From Erythroxylum novogranatense (taxonomy: Eukaryota; Streptophyta; Magnoliopsida; Malpighiales; Erythroxylaceae), in contig CM057233.1 of NCBI GenBank assembly GCA_029891385.1, forward strand, positions 14,077,460-14,141,459: a stretch of 64,000 nt of DNA, in the 5' to 3' direction. Made by a program: the position numbers and the translations under genes. Under the pieces are notes generated by a model, which saw nothing but the letters and a program-made list of their open reading frames with translations, searched no databases and had not been told where the DNA came from. Positions 1 to 18,672 of the stretch are shown in pieces (the first letter of the stretch is position 1; each line of letters starts with the position of its first letter).

Positions 1-852
1 ACTTTATTGCACACTTTGTAGTTCAGTGTGAACTCTTACAGTACCACTTGATTTTCGGCTCAAGCTACCTTACAATTTGATTTGTCTTCCGGCACAAATC
101 TTACCAATACCGCTTGATTTCCGGCTCAAGCAACCTTTACAGATGATTTGTCTTCCGGCACAAATCCTACCAACAACACTTGATTTCCAGCTCAAGCTAC
201 CTCACACGTGACCTACCACTAGTCACTCACTTTGTAAAAGAAATAGGATAAAGATCTAAGAACAAGTGCTCAATACAAATGTAAACAAAGTAAGAACAAT
301 GATGAGCAATTTGGAACAAGATAAGAGTATGTAGGCTTGAGGAACTTCACTTCACTCTTCTTCAATCATCCACCCTTTATATAAGAAGAAATATAGTTGT
401 TGAGAACCCATATAGTCGTTGCTTGATTGTTATAGTCGTTCCTTGATAATCTCCATTCCATTTTTGGCTAATTGGACCATTGGAATTTATGTGTTGTACC
501 CATAAGTCGACTTGTCGAGTTGTATAAGTCGACTTGTGATCATAAGTCGACTTATCGAGTTGTATAAGTCAACTTGTGACAACATTTTACGTAAACTTGC
601 ATCTCCGCTCTTCTATAAGTCGACTTGTGATGTGTAAGTCGACTTGTGGTCCACGATAAGTCGACTTCAGATGTCGTTAATGACTTGTGTTGACATATAT
701 TACTTGTATAGAAACTTCCATCTTGATTTGTACAATTCTTTCATTGAATATCAATCCCAAAATACCTGAAACAATTTCTTAACCAATTCTATACATTTTA
801 TTATTATCAAAACATAAGTGGAATTAATTTGTCAACCACCATTGGTCCAACA
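1..852 (-). repeat. 3' LTR of the Sirevirus-like element (partial)
   Basis: It matches 3416-4268 almost base for base, with scattered substitutions and one short divergent patch near 180-200. About 205 bp of the LTR lie beyond the left edge. It ends on the plus strand with CCAACA at 852, the complement of the TGTTGG start. Confidence 0.88.
503..670. repeat. Array of AAGTCGACTT palindromes in the 3' LTR
   Basis: Six perfect copies of the 10-bp palindrome AAGTCGACTT, plus one copy with a single change (AAGTCAACTT, as expected from cytosine deamination), lie in about 170 bp. The matching stretch of the other LTR is at 3916-4099. The position in the LTR corresponds to U3, where transcription signals sit; a regulatory role is inferred. 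Confidence 0.85.
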
Positions 853-1256
853 ATCTCCCCCTTTTTGATAATGACAAAATACTTAGAAATTGTTTAAGAA
901 ATGAAAACAAAGAAACATTGATCAAGGTTTTTATACCTTGTCATTTTGGTTAGAAGTCTCCCCCTCAATCATATAAATCATTGAATTTTAATAACCTTGA
1001 AAAATCAATTAAAATTTTAACAAACTCCCCCTTAATCAAATGACTAAAGAATATCAATTTCTTATTTTTCTCCCCCTTTTTGTCATAATCAAAACAACTA
1101 ATACAAACCAACAAATATGAAATATCGCAATCACATTAAATAGAGAAACAAGTCATCAAACACAAATAGTCTCAAATCAAACACACTCCCCCTCAATCAA
1201 ATGACGGTGACTAAAAGATACCAATTATCAATTTCCAATATTACTCCCCCTTTTTG
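853..1256 (-). promoter_or_regulatory. Polypurine tract and upstream extra polypurine tracts
   Basis: The tract AAAAAGGGGGAGA (minus strand) directly abuts the LTR at 853. Similar G-rich tracts recur near 956, 1025, 1070, 1186 and 1243. Repeated polypurine tracts ahead of the 3' LTR are a described trait of Sireviruses. The tract next to the LTR would prime plus-strand DNA synthesis; the role of the others is not known from sequence. Confidence 0.7.
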
Positions 1257-1437
1257 ACATAATTAAAAACCAATATAAAAAATGAAAAATAGTCGCAAAG
1301 CAGTCCATAAACAAACAAAACAACAAACACAAATAAAGGCAATAGTCAATACATAACAATCCAACAATGAATACAAATATTAGAAAGTCATAATAAGCAC
1401 CACACTCTTGAAATAGCATAAGAATCTGTGTAGACAT

Positions 1438-1492
1438 GAGTCGACTTGTTTACCTCCATAAGTCGACTTATCAACCTTCATTAGTCGACTTT
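1438..1492. repeat. Three AAGTCGACTT-type palindromes in the internal 3' region
   Basis: Two near copies and one perfect copy of the palindrome found in the LTRs occur here, between the gag remnant and the extra polypurine tracts. They lie outside the LTR, which shows the motif is not simply carried by LTR duplication. Confidence 0.6.
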
Positions 1493-1556
1493 GTTGTTGT
1501 CTCCACTTATATGCCTTGAACTTCCACTATCAATGTGTCAAGTGCTTGGTGGATTT

Positions 1557-1868
1557 TCATTCCTTGCTTGTACCTACAACTGAAACATCTTTTCTTTTTA
1601 TTGGTACCCAAGCCATCTTGGGTCCATTTTGGTTAGTCATATAAACCACATTAGGTGGTGTTGTACCTTTAATCACCCAAATTTTCTTAACTTTGATACA
1701 TCTCCTAATAGTTTTACATGCAATTTCTATATGACCATCTTTCAAGCATCTAGCACATCGAGCAACTTTTCCATCCTTCGTAAATTTGGAAATTAAAGAA
1801 CAATCTCTATTATAAGGATCATATCCCAAACCATGTTTAGAAATAGAATATCTTTGTAAAGACAACAT
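1557..1868 (-). pseudogene. Retroelement gag C-terminal remnant with Cys/His cluster
   Basis: The 103-residue frame has a CARCLKDGH cluster followed by a further Cys, resembling a degenerate CCHC knuckle, then a run ending NQNGPKMAWVPI. That last pattern is common at the end of Sirevirus-type Gag proteins, before where protease and integrase would begin. Here the frame ends and polypurine tracts follow, so pol is missing. The stretch 1870-2250 between this and the main gag frame encodes broken coiled-coil-like sequence in other frames. It is probably the tail of the same Gag, separated by frameshifts. Confidence 0.65.
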
Positions 1869-2258
1869 CTCTTCAAACTTTGCATTTCCACCAAAAATTT
1901 TCCAACCACATAAGAAAACTCCTTTCTAAGTCTACCAAGTTCATTAGTAAGATTTTCTTTTTCAGAAGGCATGTAGAATGATCTTCCTTAGACAATCTAA
2001 ATCATCAATCGTCTCATGTAAAGTATTATTTTCAGCAACTAGTTCTCTTATTTTCTTTCTCAATTTTTATTGATCTCTATAGCTTCTTCAAAATCAATTT
2101 GTAAAGCGTTAAAAGAATCTATAAGATCTTGATCAATGAAATGTACCTCATTTTCATCATCACTGATGAACTTTTTCCATAAGTGCCGTGTTGTTTTCAT
2201 CATCGCTTTGATATGCATCCTCTTCATCACTCCAAGTTGCCACCGGCTAGTTTTCCTT

Positions 2259-3182
2259 TTACCTTTGTCGATTTGTCATTTTTTCAAGATTTGAACTTTT
2301 CTTTTCTTGATAGCCTTTAGACCTTCTTTCTACAAGATACTTCTTCGTTTCTCCATTTATTCCGCCGCTTAATTCTTTTCTTCGATTTTTGAGAAGTCCC
2401 TTGAACTTCCTTAAATTTCTAGCGTACATAGCTATTTCTTCGTCTTCCTCGTCTTCATCTATTTCCTCATCACTTTCATCAACAAAAGAAGTGTTAGCTT
2501 TAAAAGCAATTGATTTTTGTGACTTACCTCTACCTCCTCTTGATTTGAGAATGATCTCATAGTTGATGAGTGATCCCACCAAGGCGTTGAATTCCAAGTG
2601 ATTAAGATCCTTGGACTCTATAATAGCGGTGACTTGTGAATCCCATTCTTTGGGTAGAGAGCGAAGAATCTTCTTCACCTTCTCGCTATCCGTCATGTGT
2701 TTTCCAAGATTTCCTAATTCATTGATAATTTCTGCAAAACGATCAAGCATATTGGAAATAGACTCACCTTCTTTCATGATAAACATTTCATAGTCATGGA
2801 GAAGCATGTTAATCTTTGTGTCCCGGACTTGATTTGTCCCTTCATGAGTAACTCGAAGTCTCTCCCACATTTCCTTGGCAGTGGTGCAAGAATTTACCCG
2901 GTTTCTTTCCTCAACCGTTAATGCACAATATATCAGCTTCATAGCTTTGGCATTGATGTACGCTTGCCTCCAATCGTTATCATCATACTCTAGCTCCGTT
3001 TTCAACTCACCATTTTCTTTCAGAGGGGCTTGAAGTCCGAAGATAATGATCTTCCAGTATTCAACTCCCTCGCTTATAAGATGATACTTCATAGGATTTT
3101 TCCATGATGAATAGTTAGAGCCATTAAACAAGGGAGGACGGTTATTAGTGTTACCTTCTTCTGCTAGGTTGTTGTGTGCCAT
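2259..3182 (-). CDS. Copia Gag (UBN2/DUF4219-type), 307 aa
   Basis: The start codon lies 14 bp downstream of the tRNA-Met primer-binding site, as expected for gag. The N-terminal NRPPLFNGSNYSSWK matches the DUF4219 opening of plant Copia Gags. Residues about 95-220 match the UBN2 core, with EMWERLRVTHEGT and ILRSLPKEWD as recognisable blocks. An acidic stretch (DESDEEIDEDEEDEE) near residues 235-250 precedes a basic tail. Gag would form the virus-like particle that packages element RNA. The frame is open across the core, so this part could still be translated, but a complete zinc knuckle is not in frame. Confidence is high for family, low for function. Confidence 0.88.
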   Translation of the reverse strand: MAHNNLAEEGNTNNRPPLFNGSNYSSWKNPMKYHLISEGVEYWKIIIFGLQAPLKENGELKTELEYDDNDWRQAYINAKAMKLIYCALTVEERNRVNSCTTAKEMWERLRVTHEGTNQVRDTKINMLLHDYEMFIMKEGESISNMLDRFAEIINELGNLGKHMTDSEKVKKILRSLPKEWDSQVTAIIESKDLNHLEFNALVGSLINYEIILKSRGGRGKSQKSIAFKANTSFVDESDEEIDEDEEDEEIAMYARNLRKFKGLLKNRRKELSGGINGETKKYLVERRSKGYQEKKSSNLEKMTNRQR

Positions 3183-3195
3183 CCCAGATACTTCT

Positions 3196-3207
3196 GCTCT
3201 GATACCA
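3196..3207 (-). other. Primer-binding site, initiator tRNA-Met type
   Basis: The minus strand reads TGGTATCAGAGC, complementary to the 3' end of plant initiator tRNA-Met, directly inside the right-hand (5') LTR. Confidence 0.9.
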
Positions 3208-3210
3208 ATT

Positions 3211-4268
3211 ATTAGCGATCTAGAAGGGGGGTTGAATAGATCTTAAAAATTCTTTGAAAATTTCTACAAGAAAATCAGAAGTTAAAACACACAAAAATAA
3301 TTTAGATAAACTTAATTGAAAAGAGTAGGGAAGAAGATCAAACACTTGTTTTTATAGAGGTTCGGTGCTAAGACCTACGTCCTCTACCTAAGCTCCCACT
3401 TAAGATTTTGCCAACCACTTTATTGCACACTTTGTAGTTCAGTGTGAACTCTTACAGTACCGCTTGATTTTCGGCTCAAGCTACCTTACAATTTGATTTG
3501 TCTTCCGACACAAATCTTACCAATACCGCTTGATTTTCGGCTCAAGCAACCTTTACAGATGATTTGTCTTCCGGCACAAATCCTACCAACAACACTTGAT
3601 TTCCTATTTGTTACCTCACACGTGACCTACCACTAGTCACTCAATTTGTAAAAGAAATAGGATAAAGATCTAAGAAAAAGTGCTCAATATAAATGTAAAC
3701 AAAGTAAGAACAATGATGAGCAATTTGGAGCAAGATAAGAGTATGTAGGCCTGAGGAACTTCACTTCACTCTTCTTCAATCATCCACCCTTTATATAAGA
3801 AGAAATATAGCTGTTGAGAACCCATATAGTCGTTGCTTGATTGTTATAGCCGTTCCTTGATAATCTCCATTCCATTTTTGGCTAATTGGACCGTTGGAAT
3901 TTATGTGTTGTACCCATAAGTCGACTTGTCGAGTTGTATAAGTCGACTTGTGACCATAAGTCGACTTGTCGAGTTGTATAAGTCGACTTGTGACAACATT
4001 TTACGTAAACTTGCATATCCACTCTTCTATAAGTCGACTTGTGATGTGTAAGTCGACTTGTGGTCCATTTATAAGTCGACTTGTATCTTGTTAGTCGACT
4101 TGTGTTGACATATATTACTTGTATAGGAAACTTCCATCTTGATTTGTACAATTCTTTCATTGAATATCAATCCCAAAATACCTGAAAAAATTTCTTAACC
4201 AATTCTATATATTTTATTATTATCAAAACATAAGTGGAATTAATTTGTCAACCACCATTGGTCCAACA
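3211..4268 (-). repeat. 5' LTR of the Sirevirus-like element (complete)
   Basis: This complete LTR of about 1058 bp starts on the minus strand with TGTTGGACC at 4268 and ends next to the primer-binding site; the exact 3211 border is uncertain by a few bases. It contains seven perfect AAGTCGACTT palindromes at 3916-4081 plus one truncated copy near 4091. The short frame inside it (3882-4160) is a translation of the palindrome repeats and is not a gene. Confidence 0.85.
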
Positions 4269-4642
4269 ATCACTAGTATAAAGGCAACTAAGCCTCTTAT
4301 CACTTACTTTAACAATATTCACTTATGCATCTTAATCATTAATGACAAAACCTATATATAGATACTCTTCAATTCTCAAAAATAACTTGGCATCATACGT
4401 TTCAAATGTTCCAAAGGTGTGGCCATCATCGCGTTTCTGCTAACATACGAAGTTATCATCTCATGAATTTACTGAATCAACATCAAATTTGGCCTCTTTG
4501 GAACACTGTTCCTCAAATATTGACAGACTGCTATATGTTGAATAGCTACAAAATACAAAAATGTGGGAAAGGTTCAAATAAAGTGTTGGAATCCATAATT
4601 GTTGAAACCAATTTCCAAGCTCTCTACCTACTCTAGCAACTA

Positions 4643-4897
4643 TTTCCTCTTATTTAAAGTAAGTGTCGTTTTAGAGAGATTTTAATTATTCAAAATAAGT
4701 GTCGTTCATGATTTTTCATGCATGTTTATAATTTTATTTTCAAATTTACTTTTTAATTTCTCTCACATCCTAATTATACAGATTACAATTTTTAGGTAAT
4801 TCAACATGTAATTAATAAGGGTATATCAAACATTTCATTAACTTTCTTAATAAGTGTGCATCTCTTTAAAACGACACTTATTTTGTATAAGAGGGAG
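4643..4897. mobile_element. Stowaway-type MITE, unit 1
   Basis: Degenerate terminal repeats (TTCCTCTTATTTAAAGTAAG at left, ending GAGGGAG) flanked by TA at 4641 and 4898. At 255 bp it lacks about 62 bp present in the unit 4 copy. Confidence 0.75.
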
Positions 4898-4899
4898 TA

Positions 4900-6011
<1,112 letters not shown>

Positions 6012-6396
6012 GCTTCTCAACTATCTCCTATAGGATACTCATAAATGTGAAACCAAACAAGTTAATTAAGGGAGCTAAGTGCCTCAAACGAAGAGACCCT
6101 TCATTACCCTACTTGTTCACCTTAGCTATTGAGGTATTGGTAAGGCTAATCAAACAAATGATTAAAAAAGGACATTCAACTCAAATATCACGCCAAATGT
6201 TAGGGAATAAAAATTACATATTTCTCATTTATAGATGACTTAGTCATATTCTCCAAGGTAGACCCTAACTACTTAAGCCTACTTATAACTACTCTCAACC
6301 TATTCCAGTCTTTGACAAGTCTTATTATTAATAAGCAATAAAGCTACCTCATCCTATCATCCAGTGCAAACAGAATACTAGATGACTTAAACAAAT
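6012..6396 (+). pseudogene. LINE reverse-transcriptase fragment, unit 1
   Basis: The translation includes LKRRDPSLPYLFTLAIEVL, the counterpart of the LRQGDPLSPYLF block of plant L1-type reverse transcriptases. After a stop it continues in the style of the DDLVIFSK region. It has no complete domain. It is fused directly to the RUVBL1 exon 2 stub and forms the unit junction. Confidence 0.75.
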
Positions 6397-6768
6397 CACT
6401 AGTATAAAGGCAACTAAGCCTCTTATCACTTACTTTAAAAATATTCACTTATGCATCTTAATCATTAATGACAAAACCTATATATAGAAACTCTTCAATT
6501 CTCAAAAATAACTTGGCATCATACGTTTCAAATGTTCCAGAGGTGTGGCCATTAGCGAGTTTCTGCTAACATACGAAGTTATCATCTCATGAATTTACTG
6601 AAGCAACATCAAATTTGGCCTCTTTGGAACACTGTTCCTCAAATATTGAAAGAATGTTATATGTTGAATAGCTACAAAATACAAAAATGTGGGAAAGGTT
6701 CAAATAAAGTGTTGGAATCCATAATTGTTGAAACCAATTTCCAAGCTCTCTACCTGCACTAGCAACTA

Positions 6769-7023
6769 TTTCCTCTTATTTAACGTAAGTGTCGTTTTAG
6801 AGAGATTTTAATTATTCAAAATAAGTATCGTTCAAGATTTTTCATGCATGTTTATAATTTTATTTTCAAAATTACTTTTTAATTTCTCTCACATCCTAAT
6901 TATACAGATTACAATTTTTAGTTAATTCAACATGTAATTAATAAGGGTATATCAAACATTTCATTAACTTTCTTAATAAGTGTGCATCTCTTTAAAATGA
7001 CACTGATTTTGGATAAGAAGGAG
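6769..7023. mobile_element. Stowaway-type MITE, unit 2
   Basis: Same 255-bp short form as in unit 1, with TA on both sides. Its right terminus is degraded (AAGGAG in place of GAGGGAG). Confidence 0.72.
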
Positions 7024-7025
7024 TA

Positions 7026-8136
<1,111 letters not shown>

Positions 8137-8520
8137 GCTTCTCAACTATCTCCTATAGGATACTCATAAATGTGAAACCAAATAAGTTAATTAAGGGCGC
8201 TAAGTGCCTCAAACGAGGAGACCCTTCATTACCCTACTTGTTCACCTTAGCTATTGAGGTATTGGTAAGGCTAATCAAACAAATGATTAAAAAAGGAAAT
8301 TCAATTCAAATATCACGCCAAATGTTAGGGAATAAAAATTACATATTTCTTATTTATAGATGACTTAGTCATATTCTCCAAGGTAGACCCTAACTACTTA
8401 AGCCTACTTATAACTACTCTCAACCTATTCCAGTCTGTGGCAAGTCTTATTATTAATAAGCAATAAAGCTACTCATCCTATCATCCAATGCAAACAGAAT
8501 ACTAGATGACTTAAACAAAT
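8137..8520 (+). pseudogene. LINE reverse-transcriptase fragment, unit 2
   Basis: Near-identical to the unit 1 fragment, with LKRGDPSLPYLFTLAIEVL. The 98-residue frame at 8067-8363 is an artefact that joins intron 1, the exon 2 stub and this fragment. Confidence 0.75.
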
Positions 8521-8892
8521 CACTAGTATAAAGGCAACTAAGCCTCTTATCACTTACTTTAACAATATTCACTTATGCATCTTAATCATTAATGACAAAA
8601 CCTATATATGGATACTCTTCAATTCTCAAAAATAACTTGGCATCATACGTTTCAAATGTTCCAGAGGTGTGGCCATCTGCGAGTTTCTGCTAACATACGA
8701 AGTTATCATCTCATGAATTTACTGAAGCAACATCAAATTTGGCCACTTTGGAACACTGTTCCTCAAATTTTGACAGACTGTTATATGTTGAATAGCTACA
8801 AAATACAAAAATGTGGGAAAGGTTCAAATAAAGTGTTGGAATCCATAATTGTTGAAACCAATTTCCAAGCTCTCTACCTGCACTAGCAACTA

Positions 8893-9147
8893 TTTCCTCT
8901 TATTTAAAGTAAGTGTCGTTTTAGAGAGATTTTAATTATTCAAAATAAGTGTCGTTCATGATTTTTCATGTATGTTTATAATTTTATTTTCAAAATTACT
9001 TTTTAATTTCTCTCACATCCTAATTATACAGATTACAATTTTTAGGTAATTCAACATGTAATTAATAAGGGTATATCAAACATTTCATTAACTTTCTTAA
9101 TAAGTGTGCATCTCTTTAAAACGACACTTATTTTGGATAAGAGAGAG
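8893..9147. mobile_element. Stowaway-type MITE, unit 3
   Basis: 255-bp short form flanked by TA; its right end reads GAGAGAG. Confidence 0.74.
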
Positions 9148-9149
9148 TA

Positions 9150-10253
9150 ATAATTATAAATTATAGTAGTTAAGTTATTATTTCACATAAGTTAAAACAT
9201 AAAACGACTAAATTCTTCAAAAGAAACCATACTCTTAGCACAAAAGAAACGACTTCGTATCTGGATCCCTACTCTTACTACACGACACCGTTTGTTGTTT
9301 GCCGAACCTTATTCTCCGTTAATCTTCTTCCCGCTACTCGTCCTGTTCCCCTATTAGGGTTGGTTTTTCCAGTGGCGACGACGACTCGTTCCTCAACCAA
9401 ACTTGTAAGTGCGACTACTCTGTTGGTTTCTCCCTGCTCTACCTCTTTTTCATTTGCTTACTATCTTCTTCTCTCGCACTGTGTTTACTAGGAGATTCTC
9501 TTATATAGTAATCGCTTTCAGATATCGTTGTTCTTCTTTCCCCTTCCTATTTCTTTTTCAGTGAATAGAGCAAGTAAGCTTATACTGTCGATTTGTCGCT
9601 CTCCGACATTCCTTAAACCCTCAAGTTTCAAAAGGTTATCCATTCTTCTCAGTGTCTGACTAGCGCACCGTTTCATCGTGCTCGCCTGGTTCAGTCGCAC
9701 ACTTGTTGTCTTTCTCTCCTGTGAACTTTTGGTTGCTAATTGGTGTGGTTTGGTGTATTAGCTTGGAGTTGACATATATTTAAATTTAAAAAAAAAGTAG
9801 AAAATAATGAAGATAGAGGAAGTACAGTCAACAGCCAAGAAGCAAAGAATTGCTACTCACACCCACATCAAAGGCCTTGTCCTTGAGGTAACACCACTTC
9901 ACTTTTCCCTATGAAGTTCTGTAAAGCACCCAATTCAAGTTTGTCTCTTCTAACATTTATTTATCACTTTATGTTGATATTGGGTTGAGTGGTTCGGTTC
10001 CGATGGAGACTGTAACTTAACATATGAAGGCATTTAGGATTGTCATATTGGAGAAGTGTTGTTGACTTCTTAGCTTTTTTCGAGTAATGCGAAAGAAAAA
10101 AAATGCTATAAATCGCTAGTCCTCCATACAGTTGTGATATTTTAACCACCAAGTCAGGAGTCACATATCTAGTTACTCTGTCTTTGATTGGTTCTTGTTC
10201 TTCGGACTCCTCTAACATGGCTCTTTCTGGTTCTAGCCTAGTGGAGTTGCAAT
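9150..10253 (+). pseudogene. RUVBL1 5'-end duplicate, unit 3
   Basis: Exon 1 at 9807-9887 differs from units 1 and 2 by one substitution turning GLGLE into GLVLE, and keeps the GTAACA donor. Its promoter hairpin is broken by one change (TCGTATC at about 9254-9260). The leader lacks part of the segment seen in other units around 9515-9530. The intron 1 acceptor GGTTCTAG (10236) and the exon 2 stub are kept, with the same chimeric stop. It is the most diverged of the three complete units. Confidence 0.83.
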
Positions 10254-10638
10254 GCTTCTCAACTATCTCCTATAGGATACTCATAAATGTGAAACCAAAC
10301 AAGTTAATTAAGGGAGCTAAGTGCCTCAAACGAGGAGACCCTTCATTACCCAACTTGTTCACCTTAGCTATTGAGGTATTGGTAAGGCTAATCAAACAAA
10401 TGATTAAAAAAGGACATTCAATTCAAATATCACGCCAAATGTTAGGGAATAAAAATTACATATTTCTCATTTATAGATGACTTAGTCATATTCTCCAAGG
10501 TAGACCCTAACTACTTAAGCCTACTTATAACTACTCTCAACCTATTCCAGTATGTGACAAGTCTTATTATTAATAAGCAATAAAGCTACCTCATCCTATT
10601 ATCCAGTGCAAACAGAATAGTAGATGACTTAAACAAAT
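10254..10638 (+). pseudogene. LINE reverse-transcriptase fragment, unit 3
   Basis: Third copy of the LINE piece; LKRGDPSLPNLFTLAIEVL has Y changed to N in the conserved block. The unit 4 landmark follows at 10639. Confidence 0.74.
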
Positions 10639-11011
10639 CACTAGTATAAAGGCAACTAAGCCTCTTATCACTTACTTTAAAAATATTCACTTATGCATCT
10701 TAATCATTAATGACAAAACCTATATATAGATACTCTTCAATTCTCAAAAATAACTTGGCATCATACGTTTCAAATGTTCCAGAGGTGTGGCCATCTGCGA
10801 GTTTCTGCTAACATACGAAGTTATCATCTCATGAATTTACTGAAGTACCATCAAATTTGGCCCCTCTCGGAACACTGTTCCTCAAATATTGATAGACAGC
10901 TATATGTTGAATTGCTACAAAATACAAAAATGTGGGAAAGGTTCAAATAAAGTGTTGGAATCCATAATTGTTGAAACCAAATTTCAAGCTCTCTACCTGC
11001 ACTAACAACTA

Positions 11012-11328
11012 CTCCCTCCGATTCATAATAAGTGTCGTTTTAGATACATTTTAATTATTCAAAATAAGTGTCATTTTTGACTTTGTATACATGTTTATAA
11101 TTTTTTTTTCAAAATTAACCTTTCATTTCGCTTTCATCTTAATTATACAGATCACAATTTCAAGACAATTTCAAGGTAATTTCTCTCTCATCTTAATTTA
11201 TGATGCTAATTATCGGAGTCACGAGGTAATTTTATGGGAGTATTAATAAGGGTATATCTATAATTTCATTAGCTTTTTTAATAAGCGTGTATTTTTCTAA
11301 AACGAATCTTATTATGAATAGGAGGGAG
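11012..11328. mobile_element. Stowaway-type MITE, unit 4 (long form)
   Basis: Clear terminal inverted repeats, CTCCCTCCGATTCATAATAA at left and TTATTATGAATAGGAGGGAG at right, with a TA target duplication at 11010 and 11329. At 317 bp it is the best preserved of the four copies and probably closest to the original insertion. Confidence 0.88.
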
Positions 11329-11537
11329 TAATAATTATAAAGTATATATGGTAGTTAAGTTATTATTTCACATAAGTTAAAACATAAAACGACTAAATTC
11401 TTCAAACGGGGATTAATTTAGATGTGAATAGTTTAAAAGTACCTTCTCATAATTAGAACTCGCCTAAAACGTCCTATGAACAACCAAAATAAAAAAAATG
11501 ATAGTAAAAAAAGTGTTACAGGTTATGGTCTACGAAT

Positions 11538-17946
<6,409 letters not shown>

Positions 17947-18068
17947 TTGGAAAGCTGCTATCGCTATTCAGGAGCTCACACATAGAACTCATGTTTTGGT
18001 TTTTGGAATTAGTGAAATGTATGCGGACTGCTCATGATGCGTTTTAAGGATGTAATCCTGTCGACAAA

Positions 18069-18320
18069 AATACAGAGAATTTCATGTTTATTTTGGTTTC
18101 CCGTACAGGCTGACGTTGAGGAAGTAAGTGCACTATATCTAGACGCCAAGTCTTTGGCAAAGCTACTTCAAGAGCATCAGGAGAAGTACATATCATGATT
18201 GGAAAGCTGCTATTGCTATTGAGGAGCTCACACCTAGAACTCATGTTTTGGTTTTTGGAGTTACTGAAATGTATGCGGACTGCTCATGACGCGTTTTAAG
18301 GATGTAATCCTGTCTACAAA
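18069..18320 (+). pseudogene. Tandem duplicate of RUVBL1 last exon and 3' flank
   Basis: This 252-bp block repeats 17817-18068 head to tail. It holds the end of intron 11, a functional-looking acceptor GTACAG, a 90-bp exon copy at 18109-18198 ending at the same stop, and following 3' sequence. One change alters AKSSAKLL to AKSLAKLL. If exon 11 spliced to this copy instead, the protein would differ by one residue and the 3' UTR would be shorter. The block has no other exon, so alone it is a pseudo-exon. Confidence 0.92.
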
Positions 18321-18672
18321 AATTGAAATCCATTGCTGTTGTCCTGGTTTCTTTACATGTGATTCATAGCCATTAAAAAATTGCCAGAGTACCGAGAATG
18401 TTAGGTTTTGTATCAAGAAGCATTCAAGAAGGAAGAGTATGTTACGAATAATTAGCGACCGTACGTAACAAATGAATTAGAGAACAGAAACGACGACATC
18501 AACAACAATCAGAAGTAAAGCGTGTTGTATATTTAACAGTCATAACAGACTGAAACATTGCCTGCACTATGCATCTCTTCATAATCACCAAAACTAATCT
18601 TGTTTCGTGTTGATCAACAAATACGGTTAATATAGATTAGTACTACAAAAGTAAGGTGAAAGTAAACTGAGG

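Larger units (their letters stand above)
1..4268 (-). mobile_element. Sirevirus-like Copia LTR retrotransposon, gag-only, cut by window edge
   Basis: Two direct repeats (1-852 and about 3211-4268; base 1 aligns with base 3416) flank about 2.36 kb of internal DNA. Read on the minus strand the LTR starts TGTTGGACCAATGG, a primer-binding site for initiator tRNA-Met follows the right LTR, and a G-rich polypurine tract abuts the left LTR. The interior has a gag reading frame and a zinc-knuckle-like remnant but no protease, integrase, RT or RNase H, so the copy is non-autonomous or internally deleted. Multiple polypurine tracts and palindrome clusters in the LTR are typical of the Sirevirus lineage. 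The right end abuts ATCAC of tandem unit 1, so the element sits inside the RUVBL1-derived array; the other target-site copy lies outside the window. Confidence 0.88.

Noticed and set aside
3196..3207. A tRNA-Met gene
   Set aside because: Only the 12-13 bases complementary to the tRNA 3' end are present, the primer-binding site; no cloverleaf follows. The same holds at 53200 and 62140.
4406..4636. 76-92 residue frames at 4406-4636 and 8608-8886 as a conserved small gene
   Set aside because: They lie in the repeated LINE-like part of the units, are broken in the other copies, and similarity is explained by recent duplication.
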